Below are positions 1 to 8,655 of a stretch of DNA of 64,000 bases, piece after piece. The stretch covers positions 29,816,350-29,880,349 of the forward strand of contig CM042030.1 of assembly GCA_023525975.1 (NCBI GenBank), written 5' to 3'. The stretch comes from Smallanthus sonchifolius. Lineage: Eukaryota; Streptophyta; Magnoliopsida; Asterales; Asteraceae. The notes beneath the pieces were generated by a model. The model was not told the DNA's origin. It worked only from the letters and a program-made list of their open reading frames with translations, and made no database searches. The position numbers and the translations under genes were made by a program. Position 1 is the stretch's first letter. Each line of letters opens with the position of its first letter.

Positions 1-1
1 C

Positions 2-304
2 AAGTTATCTCAAGATATCCTCGGTGACATGTGGTACTTGTACGTAGATCCTAAAATGGGCGAGGTTGTGGTGATAGGAAAGGTACGGTCAGAAAGTGGA
101 TGCTAAGTGCCGAGGGAACTAATCAGAGTATTTGATGAAGTCTGCTTCATAAATTTCTCTGTGAAAGATCTGGAGGCACTAGCGGATAGGTATTGCATGC
201 ATACGGACGAATGGACGAAGTTCCTTGCTTCTAAATATGACAAGGTGATCAAGTTTTGCCTTGACTACAAGAAGAAGATGGAAGCTAAAGATGCAAAGCT
301 GTGA
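2..304 (+). pseudogene. C-terminal remnant of a copia accessory (post-pol) ORF, element A
   Basis: A reading frame enters from outside the window, runs to an in-frame TAA at 104-106, and continues in the same frame to the TGA at 302-304, ending in a lysine-rich tail (YKKKMEAKDAKL). It lies between unseen pol and the 3' LTR of element A. It has no RNase H motif, so it is not the end of pol. Its layout (a W-x-L/F strand, a short V/I-rich stretch, then L-rich helices just before the polypurine tract) resembles the end of the accessory ORF of copia element H at about 32470-32870. I infer the same protein class. The function is unknown. Confidence 0.5.
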
Positions 305-342
305 AGACTGAAGATTAAAGACCGAAGATGATCCACAGCTGT

Positions 343-356
343 TGTCAAAGGGAGTT
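343..356 (+). other. polypurine tract of element A
   Basis: The purine-rich run caaagggagttt sits directly before the LTR start TGTTGAAG, as expected for the plus-strand primer of a copia retrotransposon. Confidence 0.6.
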
Positions 357-513
357 TGTTGAAGCACTTTTGTGTGACAAACACTCTGGATAGAGTCTTA
401 GTTTTGTACTTTCATTGTATGTATTTGTCTTTGTTTGTAAGTGTCTGTATGTATTAGTTATCGAGTTGTATTTACTAATGCATGTTGATAGTTGCTGAAA
501 TCTCTAAGTGTTT

Positions 514-632
514 TGCGCACTTGTATGTGCGCAGGAATTAGTTCCTGCGTACTTAGCAAGTACACAAGAATACCTTGCGTACTTGCTAAGTACGCAAGAG
601 CAATTTTCCCTGCGCACTTGCTAAGTGCGCAG
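514..632 (+). repeat. palindrome array in U3 of LTR A
   Basis: Four inverted repeats lie at 514-533, 546-566, 574-598 and 610-632, with centres 30-35 bp apart. Arms are TGCGCAC/GTGCGCA; TGCGTACTT/AAGTACaCA (one mismatch); CTTGCGTACTT/AAGTACGCAAG; and CTGCGCACTT/AAGTGCGCAG. Three loops are 3 nt (agc or gct) and one is 6 nt. The fourth stem pair is T-A in some units and C-G in others, with both arms changed together. Confidence 0.85.
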
Positions 633-645
633 AGTTCATTTCGTG

Positions 646-655
646 TATAAATAGG
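646..655 (+). promoter_or_regulatory. TATA box of LTR A
   Basis: TATAAATAGG lies 14 bp downstream of the last palindrome. It fits the plant TATA consensus and marks the likely start of transcription just downstream. Confidence 0.65.
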
Positions 656-880
656 ATAGGTTGACAGTAGACAAGTACGCAGTCATATACGCAGACATTG
701 TATACTCAGTATTTCTCTCTGTAACCTTCAAGTGTTTATAATAGACGAAAGTTTAAAGTGATTCTCCTGTCGGTTTACTTTGTGTTGTAAGACTCTCCAC
801 CTAGTAACGGGTATTCCGCACCCGGTCCGACTCAGGAACACACTTGCATGTGACGATCCGCCACACCCGAAGGACCTACA

Positions 881-1797
881 CCCATCCAACTTGAAAGCTT
901 AAATATCCTGTGAGTGTTAATTAGGAATAATTATTTGATTTAAATCAAGATATCTTGTGGGTTCTCATCTGAGGGGAAATGGTAAAACTGAAACTGTCAA
1001 CATAGGGTGATAGAGACCACTATAAGCTAAAATCTATATGTTTTTTAAATTAATTGGCACACCACTCTCTTTTTATGAAAGTAAATCCGAGTGTTGGTGG
1101 CGCCCGCATTCCATAATCAACCATTGCTTTAGCATAAGTTAATAAATTGAGAGTTTTAAGTTTCTCTTACGTGTTACCCTCCGGGATAGCAACTTGGTTG
1201 AAACACCCATGGGTTGAAATTTAAGTAATCAATCACTTTGGATAAATAAGTTTTGCTTATGTGTTACCCTCCGAGATGGTAACCTGGTTGAAACACCACT
1301 AAGTGGAATCTTATGTACTTCATTGCTAGAAACTGCAGCCTATGTGCCACACGCCGAGTTACAGCTTGGTTGAAGCACCATTAGGTCAGGTTTGTTCATC
1401 AAATGTTAATTTAATGCTCATTTCATTCATCCATTTGATCCATAATTCATCTTAATTCCTAAAACATATAAGTTTTTGTTTATAGTGGTGGGAAATCTAC
1501 ATGGTTTAACCCGGGCCTAGACATGACCTTGAGACGGGATTAGGTAGAGCTGTAGATTTTGAGTGTGAGAGCCATAGATAGATTGATATGCTTGGTAATG
1601 AAATATTAAAACACAATCGGGGGCTTGATTAGTTGGTGGTTGGGTTTAATCGGACCGAAATATCAATTGTTGCACTTTAACGCGTGATTATATTTATGCT
1701 AATGAATAATTGAGATTGTAAAAGCTAGTTTCCATTTATGATTCCATTGCAGATTTTTTTTCGAGGACGAAAAATGGTTAAGTGTGGGGATATTGGA
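881..1797 (+). mobile_element. Athila/Tat-like element B, 3' untranslated region
   Basis: This non-coding stretch ends in the typical Athila/Tat terminus: a T-run, cgaggacgaaaaatgg, then the polypurine-like aagtgtggggatattgga directly before the LTR at 1798. It holds three diverged copies of a 37 bp motif (see 1171-1379). No open frame of pol is visible. The left part of the element was cut by LTR A, or lies outside the window. Confidence 0.55.
1171..1379 (+). repeat. three copies of a 37 bp motif in the B 3' UTR
   Basis: Copies at 1171-1207, 1261-1297 and 1343-1379 share GTGTTACCCTCCG...GGTTGAAACACC (the third is diverged). Each starts GTGTT or GTGCC and ends AACACC or AGCACC, so each unit can pair its own ends. 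Confidence 0.7.
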
Positions 1798-2484
1798 TGT
1801 GTTGTAAACACACCTCGATTTCCTTTGTATTTTGTAGCGTTTTCATATAGTTTTATAGTCGTTTTCATTCATTTATACCTTGTACTTAGTTATGTTATGT
1901 TTTGTAGGTATTTAGGAAGAATTGGAGCTTAAACGATCAAGAAGTGTGATGGAAACGAGAACACGAGAACACGGGATGAGAACGACAAAAGTCAGGAAAG
2001 AGTCCAAACTTCATAGAGGCATATCTCGGGATAGAAAATTAGTTACGGGACCCATAATATATAGATTTGGGGTATTTCGACGAGAGGAGTACAAAAATTT
2101 GGTTGGTTCTCACGGTACGTGAGAGTTGGAGCCCAGTCTTTCACGATACGTGAGGGACAAGGAAACCAGCGTGACTATTTTGTCTCTCACGGTACGCGAG
2201 AGACCAGCCAGAACCCCCCGTGGTACGTGAGAGACCCCAGATACGGGCTTTTTGGCCTATTTTTATTGTTTAAAAGATTAGGATCGATTCTAGGGTTTAT
2301 AATTCAAGTTACAGCCGTAAAGGAAGAGTTTGTAGGCGATTTTCAGAGTTGGAGGCTAGTGAAACAAGGGATTGGAGTTTTGGAACTCGGAATTGGTTAG
2401 CTTTGGATCGTTCGGTTCTTGTTCTTCATTCCTTTATCTTTGTTTTGTTTAATTGAGACTATGTTTCTGCGTTTTATCATGGAT
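1798..2484 (+). mobile_element. LTR of Athila/Tat-like element B, left part
   Basis: The LTR begins TGTGTTGTAAACACA after a polypurine tract. It carries a palindrome array at 2108-2232 and is interrupted at 2484 by the C2 insertion. It continues at 7602. The total LTR length would be about 1.7 kb. The apparent ORFs inside are not supported as genes. Confidence 0.6.
2108..2232 (+). repeat. palindrome array in LTR B
   Basis: Palindromes lie at 2108-2124 (TCTCACG/CGTGAGA, loop gta), 2141-2153 (TCACG/CGTGA) and 2183-2203 (9-nt arms, one mismatch), with a half-degenerate fourth near 2217-2232 (gtggtacgtgagag). Centres are about 31, 46 and 31 bp apart. The core CACGGTACGTG resembles the cores in elements D (CACGGTCGTG) and I (AACGGTCCGTT). 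Confidence 0.8.
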
Positions 2485-2517
2485 TCCCGTATAAATGATC
2501 ATGTTAGGTACTACCTT
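2455..2517 (+). repeat. left arm of 63 bp inverted repeat
   Basis: This is the reverse complement of 7494-7556 with one mismatch. The first half is LTR B sequence (2458-2484, also repeated directly at 7575-7601); the second half (tcccgtataaatg...ctacctt) is the outer end of the C2 insertion. Confidence 0.85.
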
Positions 2518-2960
2518 TTAAATAAATTCAAACGAATTATTATTTAAACATCTTTGCTATATTATTTATTTAATTAGAACAATTATATAAATTCAAACCT
2601 ACCATTATTCTAATTGATATTCACTTATCAGTATAAACATATATATTTTCTACAAAGTTTGTACAAATCCCATGGAAACCCTAAATGTCTCAATGTCTCA
2701 TAAATAACATTTAGATATATATTGAACCTAGGTTACCATTACGCGTGTAGGTTTGTTATGAGAGTTCCTCACAAGGCCTAACAATCCTTACCAGTTCATA
2801 CATTTCCAGCTTTGATTCAAGTGAGTTTACATAGCCCCTTTTTACTCTTTTTACTTTTTGGGGTGAAACATGTTATTAACTATATTTCATACACAATTCA
2901 ATACCCTTGTTCTTATGCTTTGATCTTTATGCTTTATGTCTTGAACTACCTAGTGACCAT
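2517..2960 (+). repeat. 444 bp LTR fragment, direct copy of 7004-7447
   Basis: The same 444 bp occur at 7004-7447 with only about six substitutions seen by eye. I read this as the remaining part of the 5' LTR of C2, cut at both ends. It contains the splice-donor-like CAAGTGAGTTTACATAGCCCC motif at about 2818. Confidence 0.8.
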
Positions 2961-3959
2961 ATCATGGATCATTAACATGCGTTTCATTCATCATTGAAAA
3001 CCTTCAAACATTTTTCCTCATCATAAACACATTGAACGGATCATTTGTTTAAAACATTTAACATCCATTTAAGTCATACATTACTATCTACAATCTGTAT
3101 CTTTCTTTAAGCGTCTCTGTGTCCCCGAAAGAACCTTGCATGTCGTGGGCAACCGTTACGTATCGCCGTCATTGCCACAATACCATACATTCCATCAATT
3201 TCCTTTTTGTATTGCCCCCATAGCTTAACTGCACGAGGACCGACAATACACATTCAGTTGCCCCTATGGCTCTCATGTCCATAGACCGACAACCTCCATC
3301 GACGGCTATGGCTCATGGCCATAACACCGTCGGATCATAATTTAACCTAACATAGGGTCACGTTAACCCCTGTTACTCCCTACCAGTTGTACAACATCAA
3401 AACCATTGACATGCCACAAAGACACTACCCCTGTTGTTCTTATGGCAGCTATGGCTCGCTGTCCATAATCTACCACAAGGCTGGGAATTACATTCCCATA
3501 CTTCATTCGTCAATTCCCTTCATTCGACAGATTAGATTTGTAATGACTTCTTTAAAACCTTTCCCCTTTTTCTTTTCTTTTCATAAAACCTTTCATTCAT
3601 TTTCGAAACCCTTTACCTTTAGTTTAAACCATTTCTTTATAAACATTTCGTTCGTAAACATTCCATTCATAAAACTTTCTTTCCATAAACCGTTCATTCC
3701 AAATCATTTCATTTCGTAAACATCGTTTCGTAAAAACATCATTTCATATGTATGCACACCGGCCCGAAAACATTATATAAAACATTTAAAAAAGGGCTTC
3801 TAGAACTCACCTGATAAGCTAATCTGGGTTGCCCTAAACAAAGGTCCCACTACGTCACTTCCGATCTGAATTTGATAGTTAAATACACATCAAACTCAAT
3901 CCTGACTCTAACGGTTTAACCATTCTAAACATACTAAGTTTACTTAAACAACTTGATGC

Positions 3960-4116
3960 CTGCCCACTTAGCAAGTGCGCAGACCCTGCTTCCTGCGTAC
4001 TTGATAAGTACGCGGGATCCTCTTCCTGCGTACTTGATAAGTACGCAGTGCCCTCTTCCTGCGTACTTGATAAGTACGCATGACCTGCTCCGTGCGTACT
4101 TTGATAAGTACGCACG
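3960..4116 (-). repeat. palindrome array of LTR C
   Basis: Five palindromes lie at 3960-3982, 3992-4016, 4026-4048, 4060-4080 and 4091-4116, with centres almost exactly 33 bp apart. The common stem is TGCGTACTT/AAGTACGCA with a gat or tgat loop. Unit 1 has an agc loop and G/C-type arms. Outer pairs co-vary: CTG/CAG in unit 3, CGTG/CACG in unit 5. The spacers are pyrimidine-rich. The array is about 363 bp downstream of the minus-strand TATA. Confidence 0.85.
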
Positions 4117-4470
4117 ATCTGTTTCTTCGCAAATCTCTAACTTTCACATTCAGGTCTGATCACGTCAAGATTCCGAACCTGTTTACATTCAAAACGTTCG
4201 TTTTCCATTAAGGAACTCAAATCTATGTTTATCTTTCAGTTTTATCCGTGAAAACGTTACTTTTTCACCCAAAACCCGAAAAACCCAAAAAACGAACAAA
4301 AACTCAGATTTAGACCCGATCGTTACCTGAATCTACTTTCTGATCCGGAGGTTCTTCTCACGAGCTATGGAGCAACACTTTGCTGAAATCTCGGGTTGAT
4401 CCGCCAACTTTCTCTCTCTACAGTTTCTCTCTCTAGAAGTTGCAACTGAGAGAAATGATGGAGGTCTAAG

Positions 4471-4480
4471 CTATTTATAG
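4471..4480 (-). promoter_or_regulatory. TATA box of LTR C
   Basis: Minus-strand CTATAAATAG, at the same place in the LTR as the TATA of LTR M (30760-30768). Confidence 0.6.
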
Positions 4481-4583
4481 GAGAGGCTCCCCTTCCAGCC
4501 CGCCGGCCCATCCGGCCCGACCCGACATGCCTCGTTCGTTTATTTCGTCATTTTAACTATCGTTTTATTTTTGGGATGTTACA

Positions 4584-5534
4584 ATCCACTATATACATGA
4601 GGCATGATCGTTCACTTTATCCATGAAAATCGATAGCTATAAACTTTGAGCTAGTCGGGGTTTGACGTATTATTGTTCAAACACGAGGAAGTTATAAACT
4701 TTGAGTTACTCGGGGTTTGACGTATACTTGTTCAAACACGAGAGAGCTATAACTTTATGGGTAACCTGGAGGGTATGCCACCTACTTAGGGCACCCATGT
4801 ATGGGGTTGTGCCACCTGTAGTCTTTACTCCCTGATTGACTTTACAATCTAGACACGCAATTACTTATTAGCAACTCATATATGAAAACAATAATAAACC
4901 AAATGTTTTTGGGTGTTTCCCCCACCTCTGTACTCACACGCAATAGAATGATCTATACGGACCATACGACGATTTGAGTAATTACGGGTGCACACGTAAT
5001 TATAAAAGTCGGCGCATGGAAAACATAGTAAATTCTGTCATGGGTGATGACATAAAACCTATGGTGATATACAGTAATGAAACTAATGGGATATGATAAG
5101 GGCATAGTGAATATACCGCTTGTATGTCCTACATATACGTGCTCCTGTCATATTGTCAGAAGTAACGTTGTCTGTATCACGTAGGGTTTCCTATTACTTT
5201 GACCTTAACCAATAGTTGTAAAATCTTTATCCAGTGACATTACTCGAACATCTTAGACTATATCCTAGACAAGTTTAGATCTTAAAATTCCCATCATCCT
5301 CATTACAAGTGATGCTTCCCATCATTTGAGTACAAAATCATTCTAGGACAATCTCCTCCTTATTCTTCACTCAAACAAAATTCACTACCACCACTCATAC
5401 CTGACGCTATGACCTGACCTGAACCTTGTCATTAACTATGCTCCTTAAACCGGAAGCAAAACAAGTTGAGAATCCAAACACACATCTCTCTTTCTTGAAC
5501 CCTCTTCTTAATCAATTTCGGGATGAAATTTTCT
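4584..5534 (+). other. non-coding internal region of C2
   Basis: No open frame of note. At 4636-4750 a 55 bp unit (gctataaactttgag...cggggtttgacgta...ttcaaacacgag) occurs twice and begins a third time. The stretch near 4984-5005 matches in reverse the leader of Ty3 element J near 55222-55245. It looks like the degraded interior of a Ty3-type element. Confidence 0.45.
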
Positions 5535-5548
5535 AAAGTAGGGGAGAC
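5535..5548 (+). other. polypurine tract of C2
   Basis: aaagtaggggagac directly precedes the LTR start TGTAATCCC. It matches the form of the Ty3 element D tract (gacaaggggagac). Confidence 0.65.
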
Positions 5549-7493
5549 TGTAATCCCTAAGAAATTCCGACCTTTAATTTAACTATTCCGGCAAATTGTA
5601 ATTTCATTATTTTATGATACGCATTTATGAAAGTATTCTATTTATTCATTATAATTCATGAGTGTGCATACATACTTATATGATTGTTATGAAATAAATA
5701 TATATACCTTGTTATAATAACCAAATCTAAACTTACAAGCTTTGATTATGAATTGATATTCTTTATGTGTCTACTTATAAATATATACGTAACTATATAT
5801 ATATATATATACATATACATGATAAATAAACCATTTAAACAATTTATTATGAAAATATAGCATTGTTAATTAACATTACTAGTGTTTTAAATTACTAAAG
5901 ATAAATAAAACAAATAAATATATAATTACATTTATGATGAAATGGAGTCATAAGTAAATGTATGAAATTAAAACTATAATTCATCTTTTGCAATCTAGTA
6001 CTTACAACAAATTAAATTTCGTGAATAAGCCCATGATCCTACCCTATAAATAGAGCCCTTATTCTCATGTATTATTTGCACTTCAACGATCCTCAAGGTA
6101 AGCAACTAAAGGTCGTTCTTCTCATCTTTTGAAGATTCTAGCTTAAATCCTTCAATTTTAAGTAAGTCCTTCTTATGTTCTTGCTTGTTCATACTTTTCA
6201 TTTCAAAAATCCCTCACAACTAGCTAGATCTATGATCCCTAACATGTTTATGTTATAATCATAGACCTATCCAAGATCAAAAGCCCTATTTTAATTAAAC
6301 TTGTTCAAAACTTTTATTTAAAAGCTTGGTTTGATCTTTCTTGTTACTTTCAATTTCAAAAATCATGTTTTTACTAAAACCCCTTATTTTTAAATTAAAT
6401 TATTTAATATTTAATTTCTATCTTTACTAAACTCATATTTCCACTTTAGCCCATATACTTTCCAAACACACCCTAAACTTGGTTAAGTATGCAAATGGAA
6501 TAACTTCAAACCAGTATGTAGTTATCTGGTAAACATTAAAGTTCTACCTAGGAAAGACGGGGTTCTAATCCGGCCTACTCTTTCCTGGGAACTTTTCTGT
6601 TATAGGTACTACTCTGGAATGATAATCATTCTAGTGTATAACAACCACTTTCAACTAATTATGATTATGATTAATTAAACCATTTTAAAGCCTTTAAATA
6701 ATTATTTAGTAAGAATAATTATTTAAAACACTTTTAAATTTATAAATACGCAAATGATTATTTTAAAAAATTATTTTATACAAAGTTCAATAAGTGCTAC
6801 TTAAAACCTATTTATTTCTTTATAATATTATTTAAATGAATTCATTTAAATGATTGTGTAACCATTTTTGCAATTATTACTAGATTAATCAACAAAATTT
6901 AATTACATTAACCAATACTGTAATTAAATATTTTATTACATAAAATAAATTAATTAACAATTACCATTTCAAGATTTATTTATAAACTATCTTAGAATAG
7001 TTATTTAAATAAATTCAAACGAATTATTATTTAAACATCTTTGCTATATTATTTATTTAATTAGAACAATTATATAAATTCAAACCTACCATTATTCTAA
7101 TTGATATTCACTTATCAGTATAAACATATATATTTTCTACAAAGTTTATACAAATCTCATGGAAACCCTAAATGTCTCAATGTCTCATAAATAACATTTA
7201 AATATATATTGAACCTAGGTTACCATTACGCGTGTAGGTTTGTTATGAGAGTTCCTCACAAGGCCTAATAATCCTTACCAGTTCATACATTTCCAGCTTT
7301 GATTCAAGTGAGTTTACATAGCCCCTTTTTACTCTTTTTACTTTTTGGGGTGAAACATGTTATTAACTATATTTCATACACAATTCAATACCCCTGTTCT
7401 TATGCTTTGATCTTTATGCTTTATGTCTTGAACTACCTAGTGACCATTACATGTGTTCATGTTAGTACATTTATTAACTTGCAGCCCAAGCCT
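5549..7493 (+). mobile_element. 3' LTR of C2
   Basis: This LTR starts TGTAATCCC after the polypurine tract and is AT-rich, with a TATA box at 6044-6053 (CTATAAATAG). It carries the AGGAAAG/CTTTCCT stem at 6550-6586 and CAAGTGAGTTTACATAGCCCC at about 7305. Positions 7004-7447 repeat 2517-2960. The exact right end is blurred by the 63 bp inverted repeat. Confidence 0.6.
6044..6053 (+). promoter_or_regulatory. TATA box of LTR C2
   Basis: CTATAAATAG inside the AT-rich LTR, about 495 bp from its start. Confidence 0.6.
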
Positions 7494-7556
7494 AAGGTAG
7501 TACCTAACATGATCATTTATACGGGAATCCATGATAAAACGCATAAACATAGTCTC
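7494..7556 (-). repeat. right arm of 63 bp inverted repeat
   Basis: Reverse complement of 2455-2517 with one mismatch. It is followed at 7575-7601 by a direct copy of the LTR B flank. Confidence 0.85.
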
Positions 7557-7601
7557 ATCCTAATATGTACATGGACTATGTTTCTACGTTTTATCATGGA
7601 T

Positions 7602-8655
7602 CTGATGTTATTAGACATGGTCGTTGGCTAGACTTTAATATATACCTAGGTTTTGATGAATACATTATAAAGATTGGATTTTTATCGGTTTTTGGATTTT
7701 TGTCGATGGTTTAATGTTAAAGTAGAGAACTTGATTGCAATTGATCTGATGTGTATGCATGTTTATGTCTAATTTATGATCAATGATTGTTCCACATATG
7801 TCTTATTGAATATCTTTCAGTTATAGATGCATGATTAGGTCACTTACTGTGTGTTTGTGATTTGTTTATGGGTTGTTTGATAACATAATCCATAGGTACA
7901 GTATTTGAGATTTAGTGGATATAGATATTCTATCTACTTCGATAGTTGAGATGTGAGAAGTAGTCGGGTTGTCCTTGGTGTTAGGTGTTTAGGTGTAATG
8001 ATTCTGAAAAGAGGTTTCCCCTAGGTGTCCTAGTATTCTTTGCATTCTCGTGTCTTATCGGGAGTCTTCAAGTTACCCCTTGCATTCCTTGAGTGTATTG
8101 AGATAGTGAGACTGAAATGTAATCTGTCTATCGGGTACTTTAGTATTATTGGAGAGACTGAAAGGTGATCCAAACAACCAGTGAGCATCACACACCCCTT
8201 AGGGTTTCCTTCTAAGGCACACCTTGAGAATGATCAGGGATCCTGTAGGTAGTCTGAGGGTGTAGTATTCATAGATCCTGGTTCCATCATTAGTTTCCTC
8301 AACCGAGAGAATTCCATGTTTCACAAGTAGGATTCTTAACCTGGGTAGTGCCTTCCTTATTCTTAAGTCCGTCTAAATACTTTGCTTGATAGTTAGTTCT
8401 CTTTAGTTTGTTAGATCTAGAATCACAACACAAATTTCCCCCTTTTAAATCAGTTTAGTTAGTTGAGTCAGATTCTAGTTAGTTGTCACTAGTGTCTCGT
8501 GGGTTCGATTTTCGGACTTTCATTAGACTTTACTGCACTCGATAGGTACACTTGCCTGTTCTGTGGTCTAGTATTAGGATAGCTAGAATTATTACTAGGG
8601 TGTCTATGTTAGGTTTTTATTATAGTTTTTATAGACCATTCCGAGCGACATCATT
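7602..8655 (+). mobile_element. LTR of element B, right part
   Basis: Resumption of the Athila/Tat-like LTR after the C2 insertion. It matches the LTR tail of element K (57261-57710) through cctcgag-like stretches, CTCGATAGGTACACTTGCCTG and GTTAGGTTTTTATTATAGTTTT. It stops near 8655, where reversed Ty3 sequence begins. No PBS follows, so this is a truncation junction. There is no gene in this stretch. Confidence 0.55.

Larger units (their letters stand above)
357..880 (+). mobile_element. 3' LTR of copia element A
   Basis: A 524 bp sequence begins TGTTGAAG after a polypurine tract and ends CCTACA. Its end resembles the ends of the copia LTRs E (GATCTACA) and H (CCTACA). It contains four palindromes (514-632) immediately upstream of a TATA box (646-655), so the palindromes are in U3. 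The sequence after 880 belongs to Athila-like element B, so A was inserted there. The 5' LTR lies outside the window. Confidence 0.65.
2961..4583 (-). mobile_element. reversed LTR fragment C (same family as LTR M at 30620)
   Basis: Read on the minus strand it starts TGTAACATCCCAAAAATAAAAC at 4583, as LTR M does at 30620 (TGCAACATCCC...). It then shares with M the GGGCCGG-rich stretch, a TATA box, the downstream Y-rich and GAGAGAGAAA stretches, and CAGGTGAGTTCTAGAAGCCC. The far end near 2961 is not clearly defined. It carries a palindrome array where M has a G-rich minisatellite. No coding sequence is visible. Confidence 0.6.
2485..7574. mobile_element. composite insertion C2 inside LTR B
   Basis: About 5.1 kb lies between two 27 bp direct repeats of LTR B sequence (2458-2484 and 7575-7601, one mismatch). 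In order it holds: a truncated LTR copy (2517-2960), a reversed LTR of another family (2961-4583), a non-coding internal part (4584-5534), a polypurine tract, and a near-complete LTR (5549 to about 7493). No gag or pol frame survives, so it is a non-autonomous or heavily deleted Ty3-type element. Confidence 0.6.

Noticed and set aside
107..304. Possible small host gene at the left edge
   Set aside because: Same frame continues upstream through one stop, and a polypurine tract and LTR follow directly; it is the end of a retrotransposon ORF.
514..632. CRISPR array (short palindromic repeats with regular spacing)
   Set aside because: Plant retrotransposon context, units vary and co-vary, spacers are similar to each other, and there are no cas genes.
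2812..2997. Membrane-protein-like ORF (also at 7299-7631)
   Set aside because: Duplicate LTR sequence; hydrophobicity comes from T-rich DNA and the frame differs downstream between the copies.
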